Source: an uncultured Clostridia bacterium (GTDB lineage Bacteria > Bacillota > Clostridia > Christensenellales > Borkfalkiaceae). From it: 64,000 bases of DNA. A program made the translations under genes and the position numbers. The notes beneath the pieces are model-generated. The model was given only the letters and a program-made list of their open reading frames with translations. It had not been told where the DNA came from and did not search any database. Location: positions 78,445 to 142,444 of the forward strand of contig CANQWN010000004.1 in assembly GCA_947627575.1 (NCBI GenBank), in the 5' to 3' direction. Of this stretch, positions 38,573 through 48,318 are shown in pieces (positions within the stretch are counted from its first letter, which is position 1; each line of letters starts with the position of its first letter).

Positions 38573-40555
38573 TTATGCCATTTTTACTTTTTCAAGCGAA
38601 AGTTTCGCCTTTTCGGCAATCTTTTCCGCCGTGAACCCGAAATATTCGAAAAGCGCTTTTGCGGGCGCGGAAACGCCGAATCCGCGCATCGCAATAACTT
38701 CGCCGAAATCGCGGGAATATTTATACCACGCGAAGTGCGAGGCGGCTTCCACGCATACCCTCGCTTTCACGCCGTCGGGAAGAACGCTTTGCTTGTATTC
38801 TTCCGTCTGTTTTTCAAATTCTTCCATGCAGGGCATCGAAACGACCCTCGTCTTTATTCCCTCGCCCTCAAGTTTTGCTTTCGCTTCCATGCAAATCTGC
38901 ACTTCGGAACCCGTAGAGATGAGGATTACGTCGGGGGCGCCTTCGCAATCGTCAAGCACGTATCCGCCCAAAAGCGCCTTTTTGCCGCTGCCAGCGTTCT
39001 GCGGCAGGTTCTGTCTTGAAAGGACGAGGACGGTAGGGGAGGATTGCGTAAACGCCGAAATGTACGCCGCGGCTGTCTCTCTCCCGTCGCAGGGGCGGAA
39101 CACTTTGAGGTTGGGTATCGAGCGCAAAGCGATAAGCTGTTCCATAGGCTGGTGCGTGGGTCCGTCTTCGCCTACGCCGATAGAATCGTGCGTCATAACG
39201 TAAATCACGGGGATATTCATAAGCGCGCTCATACGTATTCCGCACTTCATATAGTCCGAGAAGGAGAAGAAGGTAGAGCAAACTATTCTCAATCCGCCGT
39301 GAAGCTGTATGCCGTTGCATATGGCTGCCATTGCGTGTTCGCGTATGCCGAAGCGTATGTTGCATCCCGCGCGGTTTGCGGGCGAAAAGTATCCCTTGCC
39401 TTTAAGTTCCGTCTTTGTGGACGGCGCAAGGTCGGCAGAGCCGGACATAAGGTTGGGCATAAGCTCCGCAATTCTGTTCAAAATCTTCCCGCCGGAAGCC
39501 CTCGTAGCTTCGGGCTTGTCAAATTCAAACAGGTCGGCTATGCTTTCAAAGTCGGGGTCGTATCCCCGCATATATTTAAGATATTTTTCCGCGAGTTCGG
39601 GATAAGCCTGTGCGTATCTTTCAAAAAGTTCGTTCCACTCGCGCTCTTTCTGCAATTTTTTCTCCGCAATTTCAAGGCAATGCGCCTTCACGTCCGCGGG
39701 CACGGTAAAGGGTTCTTCCGTCCAGCCGAAAAATTGCTTTGTTTTGGCAAGGTTTTCTTCGCCCATCGGCGCGCCGTGTACGTCTGCGGAATTTGCCAAA
39801 GGCGAACCGTAGCCTATAACCGAGCGGCAGATAATAACGGTGGGGCGGGTGAGGTCGGATTTGGCAACCCTCAACGCTTCGTTAAGCATTTCCAGATTGT
39901 TCGCGTCCGAAACTTTCAAAACCTGCCAGCCCTGCGCGGCAAATCTCGTGCCCGTGTCCTCGTCGAACGTGGACGAGATATCGCCCTCTATGGTAACGTT
40001 GTTCTTGTCGTACAAAAGTATAAGTTTGCCCAATTTCTGCGTGCCCGCAAAAGAGCACGCCTCGTAACCCATACCTTCTTCAAGGCAGCCGTCGCCGCAC
40101 AGCACGTAGGTGAAGTGGTCCACTATGGGAAAATCGGGTTTGTTGAACATTGCGGCAAGGTGCGCTTCCGCCACCGCAAAGCCAACGCCGTTGCCTATGC
40201 CCTGCCCCAGAGGTCCGGTAGACGTTTCAACGCCGTCCGTCTTGCCGTATTCGGGGTGTCCGGGCGTTTTCGAGCCCAATTGACGGAAATTTTTTATATC
40301 CTCAATGCTGACGTCGTAACCGAAAAGGTGCAAAAGCGAATACAGCAACATACTTCCGTGTCCCGCGGAAAGTACAAACCTGTCGCGGTTATCCCATAAC
40401 GGATTTTTATAGCTGAAATTCAGGTGTTCCGCGAACAGTTCGTATCCTATGGGCGCGGCGCCTATGCAAATGCCGGGGTGTCCCGAATTTGCGCGCTGTA
40501 TGGCTTCCGCCGAAAGAATACGGATGGTGTTTACGCTTTTTGTGGCAACAGACAT
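38573..40555 (-). CDS. tkt: Transketolase
   Basis: SVNTIRILSAEAIQRANSGHPG, LGQGIGNGVGFA, GDGCLEEGMGYEACSFAG, HDSIGVGEDGPTHQPMEQL. Confidence 0.96.
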   Translation of the reverse strand: MSVATKSVNTIRILSAEAIQRANSGHPGICIGAAPIGYELFAEHLNFSYKNPLWDNRDRFVLSAGHGSMLLYSLLHLFGYDVSIEDIKNFRQLGSKTPGHPEYGKTDGVETSTGPLGQGIGNGVGFAVAEAHLAAMFNKPDFPIVDHFTYVLCGDGCLEEGMGYEACSFAGTQKLGKLILLYDKNNVTIEGDISSTFDEDTGTRFAAQGWQVLKVSDANNLEMLNEALRVAKSDLTRPTVIICRSVIGYGSPLANSADVHGAPMGEENLAKTKQFFGWTEEPFTVPADVKAHCLEIAEKKLQKEREWNELFERYAQAYPELAEKYLKYMRGYDPDFESIADLFEFDKPEATRASGGKILNRIAELMPNLMSGSADLAPSTKTELKGKGYFSPANRAGCNIRFGIREHAMAAICNGIQLHGGLRIVCSTFFSFSDYMKCGIRMSALMNIPVIYVMTHDSIGVGEDGPTHQPMEQLIALRSIPNLKVFRPCDGRETAAAYISAFTQSSPTVLVLSRQNLPQNAGSGKKALLGGYVLDDCEGAPDVILISTGSEVQICMEAKAKLEGEGIKTRVVSMPCMEEFEKQTEEYKQSVLPDGVKARVCVEAASHFAWYKYSRDFGEVIAMRGFGVSAPAKALFEYFGFTAEKIAEKAKLSLEKVKMA

Positions 40556-40560
40556 ATTTT

Positions 40561-42063
40561 TTATCCTCTCAAAGATATAAATTTTTTCAGATTTGTGATA
40601 TCGAGAAAGCGGAACCCTTCCAAAAGGGAGCAAAGCGTTTTTGCCATTTCAAGGTTTCCGCCCGCTTCAACGCTTTCCATATTGATGGGCATAACGGGGT
40701 CGTGCACGCTCATTCTCACAAGCGTCCAGCCGCAACCGAAATCAAGTCTCGCGCCCTCAAAGTTGTCTTTGGCTAACGTAAAGCCGCAACCGCGCGCGGC
40801 TTCGGTTTTCAAAAATTCCACAACCTGCGCGCCTTCCGCTTTGAAATCGGCGGAATTTTCGTTGAACGAAATCCTGATCTCGTCGCTTTCAAGCGGTTCT
40901 TCAAGTCCGCAAATAAGTTCCCGCACGGTAAGTCCCTTTTTAGCTTGGATGGAAAGTGCGGTAAGTATGCGTATTATAAGGTATGCGCCATCGTCCAAAT
41001 AGTAGTTGTCGGCAAACGCCGCGTGCCCGGAAGTTTCTATGGCGAGGGGGGAATATATCCCGCCGTCGTTCAGTTCGCGGCACTTGTCTATAACGTTTTT
41101 ATACCCGCGTTTAAAGCGCAACTGTTTTCCGCCGCGCTTTTCGATAAATTTTCTCAACCCGTCGCTTGTCACCGAATCGGTTACTATCACCCCGGGTCTT
41201 TCTTCAAGCAACAGCGCGGAAACAAGCGCGATAAGCCTGTTGCGGTTTATTTCGCCGCCGTCGCCGTCCACGATAGCCGCCCTGTCCACGTCGGTATCGA
41301 ATATTATCCCCATATCGGCTTTTTTCGCCTTTACCTGTGCGGAAAGGCAGGCTATGGCTTCCCTGTCCTCCGGGTTGGGCACGTGATTGGGAAAAGCCCC
41401 GTCAGGCTGTAAAAACAAACTGCCTTCGGTATCCGCGCCTAACTTTTCAAGCACTTCGGGCACAAAAAATCCGCCCGCGCCGTTCCCCGCGTCAACTATT
41501 ATTTTTTTGCCTGCAAGCGGTTTTTTTTCGCCCGTATCGGCAATAATCTTATTCACAAGCAGGCGGCTGTACTCGCCCATGTAATTTTTTTCGGAAAAAT
41601 TTCCGTCGCCGCGCGTAAATTCGCCCGAAGCGGCAATTTCTATTATCTCGTCTATATCCTTGCCGTCAAGCCCGCCGTCTTTGGTAAAAAATTTAAGCCC
41701 GTTTCTGTCGTACGGCAGGTGCGAGGCGGTTATCATAACGCTCGCGTCGAAGGAAGGGTCGATCTTTTTCAGAAGTATGAACATCGAAGGGGTGGAAGAA
41801 AGTCCCGTATAAACCACGTCGCCCCCGCAGTAAAGCGCCGCTTCTTTCGCTTTAAGGTAAATTCTTTCCGCGGAAAGGCGGCTGTCGTTGCCGATCGCAA
41901 TTTTAAACCGTTCAAGCGAATATTTCTTTTTAAGGAAAGTGCAAAACGCCTTTGTAAGCAGCGTCACCGCTTCGTCGGTGAGGGTTACGGGCGAAGAGCC
42001 GGCTATCGCCGTCCCGCGCAAATCCGTGCCGCTTTTAAGTTTTTTCAATTCTTCTAAAGTCAT
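40561..42063 (-). CDS. Phosphomannomutase/phosphoglucomutase family (alpha-D-phosphohexomutase)
   Basis: VMITASHLPYDRNGLKFF, IIFDTDVDRAAIVDGDG, ETSGHAAF. Confidence 0.92.
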   Translation of the reverse strand: MTLEELKKLKSGTDLRGTAIAGSSPVTLTDEAVTLLTKAFCTFLKKKYSLERFKIAIGNDSRLSAERIYLKAKEAALYCGGDVVYTGLSSTPSMFILLKKIDPSFDASVMITASHLPYDRNGLKFFTKDGGLDGKDIDEIIEIAASGEFTRGDGNFSEKNYMGEYSRLLVNKIIADTGEKKPLAGKKIIVDAGNGAGGFFVPEVLEKLGADTEGSLFLQPDGAFPNHVPNPEDREAIACLSAQVKAKKADMGIIFDTDVDRAAIVDGDGGEINRNRLIALVSALLLEERPGVIVTDSVTSDGLRKFIEKRGGKQLRFKRGYKNVIDKCRELNDGGIYSPLAIETSGHAAFADNYYLDDGAYLIIRILTALSIQAKKGLTVRELICGLEEPLESDEIRISFNENSADFKAEGAQVVEFLKTEAARGCGFTLAKDNFEGARLDFGCGWTLVRMSVHDPVMPINMESVEAGGNLEMAKTLCSLLEGFRFLDITNLKKFISLRG

Positions 42064-42228
42064 AATAAACCCGTATTTAATTATACATTATTTTACGTTT
42101 TATTACAAGTGATATCACGATTAATCTCAAAATTTTATTTTTTTGAAAAGTCCCCAAAAAGTGTTTGAAAATATCTGTCGCTATGCTATAATTATTATAA
42201 CTATTTTCAGCGATCGGAGGATTTGTCG

Positions 42229-43656
42229 TTGGCAAAGGAAACTTTCGTAGAACAGATTGCGGATATAGATTCCGATTTTCCGCAGTGGTACACGGACGTA
42301 GTGCTTAAAACGGGACTTGTGGATTACGGCCCCGTCAAGGGCACGATGGTAATCCGTCCTTACGGTTACGCCATCTGGGAAAATATTCAAAGCGAAATGG
42401 ACAGGCGTTTCAAGCAGACGGGGCACAGCAACGCCTATTTCCCCATGCTTATCCCGATGAGCTTTTTCACAAAAGAGGCGGAACACGTGGAAGGCTTCGC
42501 CCCCGAAGTTGCCGTGGTAACCCACGCAGGCGGGGAAGAACTTCCCGAACCGCTTGTCCTGCGTCCCACGTCCGAAACGGTTTTCGGCAATATGTATTCA
42601 AAATGGCTGCAATCTTACCGCGATTTGCCTATACTTATAAACCAGTGGGCAAACGTGGTGCGTTGGGAAAAGACAACCCGTCCCTTTTTGCGCACTTCCG
42701 AATTTTTATGGCAGGAGGGTCACACCGCCCACGCCACGGAAGAGGAAGCTATGGAGGAGACGATGAAGATGCTGGGCGTTTACAGGGAATTTGCCGAAAA
42801 TTGCCTCGCCATTCCCGTAATCTGCGGCAGAAAGACCGAAAAGGAAAAATTTGCCGGCGCCGTAGCCACTTTCGGTATGGAAGCTATGATGAAGGACGGC
42901 AAAAGTCTGCAAGCGGGCACTTCGCATTACCTCGGGCAGAACTTCGCAAAGGCGTTCGATATAAAATTTCTCGATAAGGACGGCGCGCTGAAATATGCGT
43001 ACACCACAAGCTGGGGTACGTCAACGCGAATGATAGGCGCCCTCATAATGGCGCACGGCGACAAGCGCGGGCTTGTTTTGCCTCCCGTGGTTGCGCCCGT
43101 GCAGGTTGTAATCGTTCCCATTGCCGCCAAAAAGGAAGGCGTTACCGAAGTCTGCCGCGACGTATACGCGCAGCTTTGCGCCGTCGGCATAAGGGTTAAA
43201 CTCGACGATTCGGATAACAGCCCCGGCTGGAAGTTCAACGAATGGGAAATGAAGGGCGTTCCTTTGCGCATAGAGATAGGTCCCCGCGACATTCAGGCGG
43301 GCGTATCCCTCGTTTTCCGCCGCGATACGCTTGAAAAAACGCAAATTCCCCTCGCCTCGCTTGCAAGCGCCGTTCCCGCCTTGCTTGAAAAAGTGCAGAG
43401 GGAAATGCTTGAAAACGCCCGCGTCCGCCGCGACGGCAGGATAGTCCGCGCGGAAAATCTCGAAGAGTTGCTGGACGGGGTGGAAGGCGGCAATTTCGTC
43501 AAAGCCGGCTGGTGCGGAGACCGCGCCTGCGAGGACAGGATAAAGGCGGAAACAGCCGCCACCGCAAGGGTGCTGGACGAGGACGAAAAAAGCGAAAGAT
43601 GCGTTTGCTGCGGTAAAAAAGCTATTAATACCGTGTATTTTGCACGGGCTTATTGA
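42229..43656 (+). CDS. proS: Prolyl-tRNA synthetase (archaeal/eukaryotic-like ProS)
   Basis: DFPQWYTDVVLKTGLVDYGPVKGTMVIRPYGYAIWENIQ, LRPTSETVFGNMYSKW, CVCCGKKA C-terminus; TTG start 8 nt after cggagg. Confidence 0.94.
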   Translation: MAKETFVEQIADIDSDFPQWYTDVVLKTGLVDYGPVKGTMVIRPYGYAIWENIQSEMDRRFKQTGHSNAYFPMLIPMSFFTKEAEHVEGFAPEVAVVTHAGGEELPEPLVLRPTSETVFGNMYSKWLQSYRDLPILINQWANVVRWEKTTRPFLRTSEFLWQEGHTAHATEEEAMEETMKMLGVYREFAENCLAIPVICGRKTEKEKFAGAVATFGMEAMMKDGKSLQAGTSHYLGQNFAKAFDIKFLDKDGALKYAYTTSWGTSTRMIGALIMAHGDKRGLVLPPVVAPVQVVIVPIAAKKEGVTEVCRDVYAQLCAVGIRVKLDDSDNSPGWKFNEWEMKGVPLRIEIGPRDIQAGVSLVFRRDTLEKTQIPLASLASAVPALLEKVQREMLENARVRRDGRIVRAENLEELLDGVEGGNFVKAGWCGDRACEDRIKAETAATARVLDEDEKSERCVCCGKKAINTVYFARAY

Positions 43657-43696
43657 TAGATAAACAAAAAAATATATACATAAAAGGAGTTTAAAA

Positions 43697-44209
43697 ATGC
43701 TGGACAAAAAAATTGCGGATATGCTTGTGGATCAGGTTAATAAGGAGCTTTACTCCGGTTATCTCTACCTTGATTTCGCAAATTACTTTGAGGACGAAGG
43801 GCTTGAAGGCTTTGCGCACTGGTACGAAATACAGGCTATGGAGGAACGCGACCACGCGCTTATGATCCGCCGCTATCTCATCGATAACGGCGTAAGGGTA
43901 ACTTTCGGCGCGATAGCAAAGCCCGACAAGGTGTTCAAAACCCATCTCGACCCTCTCGAAGCAGGGCTTGAACATGAAAAATACGTAACTTCCCTTATAA
44001 CCGCCATCTACGCGGAAGCGTTCGGCAAAAAGGATTTCAAGACGATGCAGTTCCTCGATTGGTTCGTAAAGGAACAGGGCGAAGAGGAAAAGAACGCCGA
44101 TGATTTAATCAAAAAACTTAAACTTTTCGGCAACGATTCCAAGGGGCTTTACCTTCTCAATCAGGAACTTATGGGCAGGGTGTACAACGCTCCCGCCGCC
44201 GCAGAATAA
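43697..44209 (+). CDS. Ferritin
   Basis: NKELYSGYLYLDFANYFEDEGLEGFAHWYEIQAMEERDHA, FVKEQGEEEKNADDL. Confidence 0.94.
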   Translation: MLDKKIADMLVDQVNKELYSGYLYLDFANYFEDEGLEGFAHWYEIQAMEERDHALMIRRYLIDNGVRVTFGAIAKPDKVFKTHLDPLEAGLEHEKYVTSLITAIYAEAFGKKDFKTMQFLDWFVKEQGEEEKNADDLIKKLKLFGNDSKGLYLLNQELMGRVYNAPAAAE

Positions 44210-44270
44210 GTTTCGTCGGGGTATATCCCCGCGCGAATTACCTTTAACAGTATAAAATGGGGGTAGACCG

Positions 44271-44888
44271 TTGCTTTATTTGCGCGCAGATTATTCACGT
44301 AGATCCGAACTTGAAAAATTGGGCGCGGAATGGGATTTTACGCGTTGGGCGTGGAAGATCGACGGCGATTACAAAAAGTTTTCCGCATTTTTATACGATA
44401 AACTTATAATCCGCGGCGCGGCGTACATAGTTACGGGCAAGCTGGTTTGTCCCTATTGCGGGGCGGACGCAACGGCTGTCGCTTTGGCTTATGCCGACTA
44501 TATCGCAGATTGTACGGAGGAAGCGGAAAAGCGCGGCAAACTGTATTTTTCAACCGATTTTTCTTCTTTCGGCGGTTCGCTTTTGCGCTTTTTAAACGAT
44601 AACTTCACCCTGTCCGTCTCATACGATATGCCGTCGGCGGCAAATAAAAAGTCTTGCGCGTGCCCGCGTTGCCGCGAGCGGTTTTCCGACAGGTATCTGT
44701 TCGGCGAGCCGTCCTCGCCCTTCAACGGCGGAAGTACGTCAACGCTTACGCTGTATCCCGTTTTGCGCGGAGGCGATATGGCTTTGCCCTGCCGCGTAGA
44801 CGGGGAAGCGGATTTCTCAAGCGTGATAAAGCGCGCCCGTTTCAAAAAGATTTCCGCTTTTAAAAACTTTTCGGATAAAATTTTTTAA
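44271..44888 (+). CDS. Uncharacterised protein with DUF5710-like N-terminus and CxxC pairs
   Basis: YLRADYSRRSELEKLGAEWDFTRWAWKI; CPYCGAD and CPRCRERF; TTG start. Confidence 0.65.
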   Translation: MLYLRADYSRRSELEKLGAEWDFTRWAWKIDGDYKKFSAFLYDKLIIRGAAYIVTGKLVCPYCGADATAVALAYADYIADCTEEAEKRGKLYFSTDFSSFGGSLLRFLNDNFTLSVSYDMPSAANKKSCACPRCRERFSDRYLFGEPSSPFNGGSTSTLTLYPVLRGGDMALPCRVDGEADFSSVIKRARFKKISAFKNFSDKIF

Positions 44889-44951
44889 GCTGTCAAATGT
44901 CAAATCCCTGCAAAAAAAATTTATTTGCAGGCGCGAACGCAGGAGGTATTG

Positions 44952-45509
44952 ATGATAATAGCGGACTGGGTCGCCGTAGGCGCGGTCGCACTCTTTATTT
45001 TATTCGGTTTGCTTGCCGGCTTCGGCAAGGGACTTAAATTTTTCACCGGCGGTATATTCGGCGTAATAATTTCGGTGTTCGTATGTTACTGCCTCGGCGG
45101 ACTTATACTTAAACTTCAATTCGTGCAGGATCTGCTGGATAAATTCCGCGACCTATGGGCGGGCGGAAAGGCGGCGGGGGTTCTTAACAAAATTCACCTC
45201 GATCTCATCGTCTACTATATCGCCCTGTTCATAGTGATACAGATCATCCGCGTGATAGTGGTGGCGGTTTTGAAACACCTGCTCGAAATAGATATGGTAG
45301 TGTTCAAAATAATAAACAAGATACTCGGGGCGCTGTTTTTCCTCGCCATACTTATATTCCTCACGCTTACGGTATTCCAGATTATTTCGTGGGTTGGCGG
45401 AGAAACGGCGCAGGATTTCGAAAAACTTCTGGAAGGCAGTTTCTTCAAGCTGGATAAACTGTTTGAAAATAATCCTTTGCTGTCCCTGCGCGACAGAATT
45501 TCCGGTTAA
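44952..45509 (+). CDS. CvpA-family-like membrane protein
   Basis: Four hydrophobic segments, GLLAGFGKGLKFFTGGIFGVIIS; RBS aggagg. Confidence 0.7.
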   Translation: MIIADWVAVGAVALFILFGLLAGFGKGLKFFTGGIFGVIISVFVCYCLGGLILKLQFVQDLLDKFRDLWAGGKAAGVLNKIHLDLIVYYIALFIVIQIIRVIVVAVLKHLLEIDMVVFKIINKILGALFFLAILIFLTLTVFQIISWVGGETAQDFEKLLEGSFFKLDKLFENNPLLSLRDRISG

Positions 45510-45526
45510 AAAATCTTTAAATACGT

Positions 45527-45555
45527 GCGGCAGGCAATTTGACGTTGCCTGCCGC
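45527..45555 (+). other. Perfect 11-bp hairpin upstream of ylmC-like gene
   Basis: GCGGCAGGCAA-tttgacg-TTGCCTGCCGC, not followed by a strong U-tract. Confidence 0.6.
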
Positions 45556-45568
45556 ATATTATATTGCT

Positions 45569-45880
45569 ATGGAAGTAACTTTTTCTAAATTAAAGCAAAA
45601 GGAAGTAATCAGCTTGACGGACGGCAAGCATCTCGGCAGAGTATGCGACATAACTTTCGGTTACCCCGATAATTGCGTGTTGGGCTTTACCGTAACGGGT
45701 TGCAAATCTATGTTCAAGTTCGGGCGGCAGGAACAGTTCCTGCCCGTAAAATCGGTGGTGAAGATAGGCGAGGACGCCGTGCTTGTAAACACCCAGCCTC
45801 CCAAAGGCAATCCGCCGCCTCCGCCCAAACCGCCGTGCCCGCCCCCGCAGGACAGGCGAAGTTTGGACGAGTACGAATAA
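45569..45880 (+). CDS. YlmC/YmxH-family PRC-barrel protein (sporulation-associated family)
   Basis: SKLKQKEVISLTDGKHLGRVCDITFG...GFTV...DAVLV; proline-rich tail. Confidence 0.8.
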   Translation: MEVTFSKLKQKEVISLTDGKHLGRVCDITFGYPDNCVLGFTVTGCKSMFKFGRQEQFLPVKSVVKIGEDAVLVNTQPPKGNPPPPPKPPCPPPQDRRSLDEYE

Positions 45881-45882
45881 AA

Positions 45883-46260
45883 TCAGAACACGTTTTCAAT
45901 TTTCACGCCGTACGCCGCCGGCAGGTTAAGCGCAATTTCTTTCAGCACTTCCAGTTTTCCCAGCGCAAGTTCGTAATTTTCCGTGTAGATAAGCCCGCAC
46001 GCCTCGTTCAGCCAATAATCTATATACGAAATGTCGTTGTGCGGCAAAAACACGTGCAGTTTGCTCTTTTTGTCCGCCCACATCTCTTTCACCGCATAGC
46101 CGTCCTCGCGCGTCGCGCTTTCGTTTTCGGTCTTTTCGTACAGCGTTTCCAACGCGCCGTAAAATTGCGAAAACTGCCTGTTCACGTATATGTCCACAAA
46201 CACGAACAGCCCTACGGAAAGGGCAATCGCCGCAAGGGTGTAAATAACCGATTTTACCAT
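45883..46260 (-). CDS. DUF4363-like membrane-anchored protein
   Basis: N-terminal TM, paired with and overlapping a DUF421 gene. Confidence 0.75.
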   Translation of the reverse strand: MVKSVIYTLAAIALSVGLFVFVDIYVNRQFSQFYGALETLYEKTENESATREDGYAVKEMWADKKSKLHVFLPHNDISYIDYWLNEACGLIYTENYELALGKLEVLKEIALNLPAAYGVKIENVF

Positions 46261-46928
46261 TCCCCTTTCACCTCGGCGTGCAGTATCTTGTATTTTTCGC
46301 CCTTCTTCTGAAAGTACACTCTGCCGTCGCCGTCAACCGTCATCACCAAAACCTGCGCGGCTTTCACTTTTTCTCCTTTCAAAAATTTTTCAAGCCCGTC
46401 GTCCCCGATTCCGCTGTCGGAGACGTTTTTTTTGTCTATCTTTCCCCCGTCAATCAAAGTGAGAGCCAGCGAACGGGACTGTTTTTCCTCTTTTGGCAAT
46501 GCGGAAAAACTTCCGTTCGCCTCGTACAGCCCGTAGTAAACGTCGTCCAGCGCAAAGTATCCCGCCGAGCGCATGCTTTCGATAAGGTCGCTTACGTCAA
46601 GGTTGTTCTTTTTAAGCTGATATTCGTCTATGCCGTCCTTGTTTATCACAACCGAGGGCTTGCCGCAAACAACCGTCTTTACGGGCTTGAACCACAGGTT
46701 CAAAAGCCACATCGTCTGGTGCAATACAAATATGGCTATTATCGCCACTATCCCGTACAGCAGAGGGATAGAGCTGTCCGCCATAGGTATGCAGGCAAGT
46801 TCGGCAATCACCAAAGTTATCACAAATTCAAAGGGTTGCATTTCGCCTATCTGGCTTTTCCCCATCAACCGCATAACTATAAGCAACGTGACGAAAATGA
46901 TAGTTGTCCTAATAAATATCAGCGCCAT
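46254..46928 (-). CDS. DUF421/YetF-family membrane protein
   Basis: IRTTIIFVTLLIVMRLMGKSQIGEMQPFEFVITLVIAELA. Confidence 0.9.
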   Translation of the reverse strand: MALIFIRTTIIFVTLLIVMRLMGKSQIGEMQPFEFVITLVIAELACIPMADSSIPLLYGIVAIIAIFVLHQTMWLLNLWFKPVKTVVCGKPSVVINKDGIDEYQLKKNNLDVSDLIESMRSAGYFALDDVYYGLYEANGSFSALPKEEKQSRSLALTLIDGGKIDKKNVSDSGIGDDGLEKFLKGEKVKAAQVLVMTVDGDGRVYFQKKGEKYKILHAEVKGEW

Positions 46929-47000
46929 AATATAAGTATTTTCAAAAAATTCCTCAATATTCTTGCTTTATACGTCCGCGCTGTGATATAATTTTTTCAA

Positions 47001-47112
47001 GCACGGATGCGTTAAGTGTTGGCGGTCGGACAGCCGCCGAACGAAAGGTAGTACCTGCGGTTACTGTGTGCGTCCGCTTATTTTTTTCCGGGACGCCTGC
47101 GGGGGTCTTTTT
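47001..47112 (+). promoter_or_regulatory. Tetrahydrofolate (THF, folT-type) riboswitch with expression platform
   Basis: CGGATGC-GTTAAGTGT-GGCGG...CCGCC-GAACGAA-AGGTagtACCT-GCGGTTACTGT-GCGTCCG; P1 CGGAUGC/GCGUCCG pairs; precedes folC-folE-folP-folBK; promoter TTGCTT-18-TATAAT at 46963-46992. Confidence 0.85.
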
Positions 47113-48318
47113 TTGATTTACGAAGATATTGTTCAAACGCTTGAAAACCTGCGCAAAAGCGCGGGCAGCAATTACGGACTTGCCCGCACGCGCGCCCTTT
47201 TGGACGCTTTGGGTTCCCCGGACTGCAGACTTGAAATTATTCACGTCGCCGGCACAAACGGCAAGGGTTCCGTCTGCGAATATCTTTCGCGTATTCTGCG
47301 TTGTTCGGGCGTAAAGGCGGGCTGTTTCCGCACCCCCGCGGTCTATTCCTATGAGGAACAGTTCTGCGTAAATTGCCGCCCTCTGTCACGGCGCAGGTTG
47401 GGCGCGTATTTGCAGATCGCATACGAAAAGGGAATGTCGCTCGGCGCGACGGCGTTTGAGATAGAAACCTGCGCCGCGCTGTACGCCTTTGCGGAAGAGG
47501 GTTGCCGTTGGGCGGTGATTGAATGCGGTCTGGGCGGACTTTCGGACGCCACAAACGCAATAAAGAGCAAGCGCGCCGCCGTGATAACGGGCATAGGTCT
47601 GGAACACACCGCAATCCTCGGCAACACGCTTCTTGAAATAAGCCGCCAAAAAGCCGGCATAATAAAAGATTGCCCGTCGATAGTAACTTCCCTCGCGGAC
47701 GGAGAAGTGAGGGAATATTTCGCGGGGTTGGGCGCGGTTTTCGCCGACGGGGTGGAGGACGCGCGTATTGATTGCGACGGTTGCAAGTTTACTTTCGGCG
47801 GCAGAAAATATTCCTTAAAAATGCGCGGTTGCGTCCAGCCGTATAACGCCGCGCTCGCAATAAAAACCGCGGCTATGTTGGGCTTCGGTTACGGCGCTAT
47901 ACGCCGCGGGATAGCTTCGGCGCGGCTCTGCGGCAGAATAGAAAAAATAAAAAAACGCGGCAGAACGTTTATCCTCGACGGCAGTCATAACCCGCAAAGT
48001 TTTTCTGCGCTTGCGGATTATATCGAAAAATATCTTTCGCGCGGGGCGCGCATAATATACGGCTGTCTGTCGGATAAGGACGAGGCGGGCTGTCTTGAAA
48101 AGTTGCGCTTTACCGAAAATTTCACCGCCGTCCCCTGCGACAGTTACAGGGCTACCCCGCAGGACGCGCAGTACGAAATATGCAGGCGGTATTTCCCCAA
48201 AGCCGAAAAATGCGCTTCCGTATCGGAGGCGCTGGATAAATCTACCGAAAGAGAAGTCGTAATATGCGGCTCGTTCACTCTTTTGAAGGAGGCGAAAAAA
48301 TGGATAGAGAAAAGGTAA
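47113..48318 (+). CDS. folC: Folylpolyglutamate/dihydrofolate synthase FolC
   Basis: HVAGTNGKGSVCEYLSRIL, TGIGLEHTAILGNTL, LDGSHNPQS; TTG start. Confidence 0.93.
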   Translation: MIYEDIVQTLENLRKSAGSNYGLARTRALLDALGSPDCRLEIIHVAGTNGKGSVCEYLSRILRCSGVKAGCFRTPAVYSYEEQFCVNCRPLSRRRLGAYLQIAYEKGMSLGATAFEIETCAALYAFAEEGCRWAVIECGLGGLSDATNAIKSKRAAVITGIGLEHTAILGNTLLEISRQKAGIIKDCPSIVTSLADGEVREYFAGLGAVFADGVEDARIDCDGCKFTFGGRKYSLKMRGCVQPYNAALAIKTAAMLGFGYGAIRRGIASARLCGRIEKIKKRGRTFILDGSHNPQSFSALADYIEKYLSRGARIIYGCLSDKDEAGCLEKLRFTENFTAVPCDSYRATPQDAQYEICRRYFPKAEKCASVSEALDKSTEREVVICGSFTLLKEAKKWIEKR

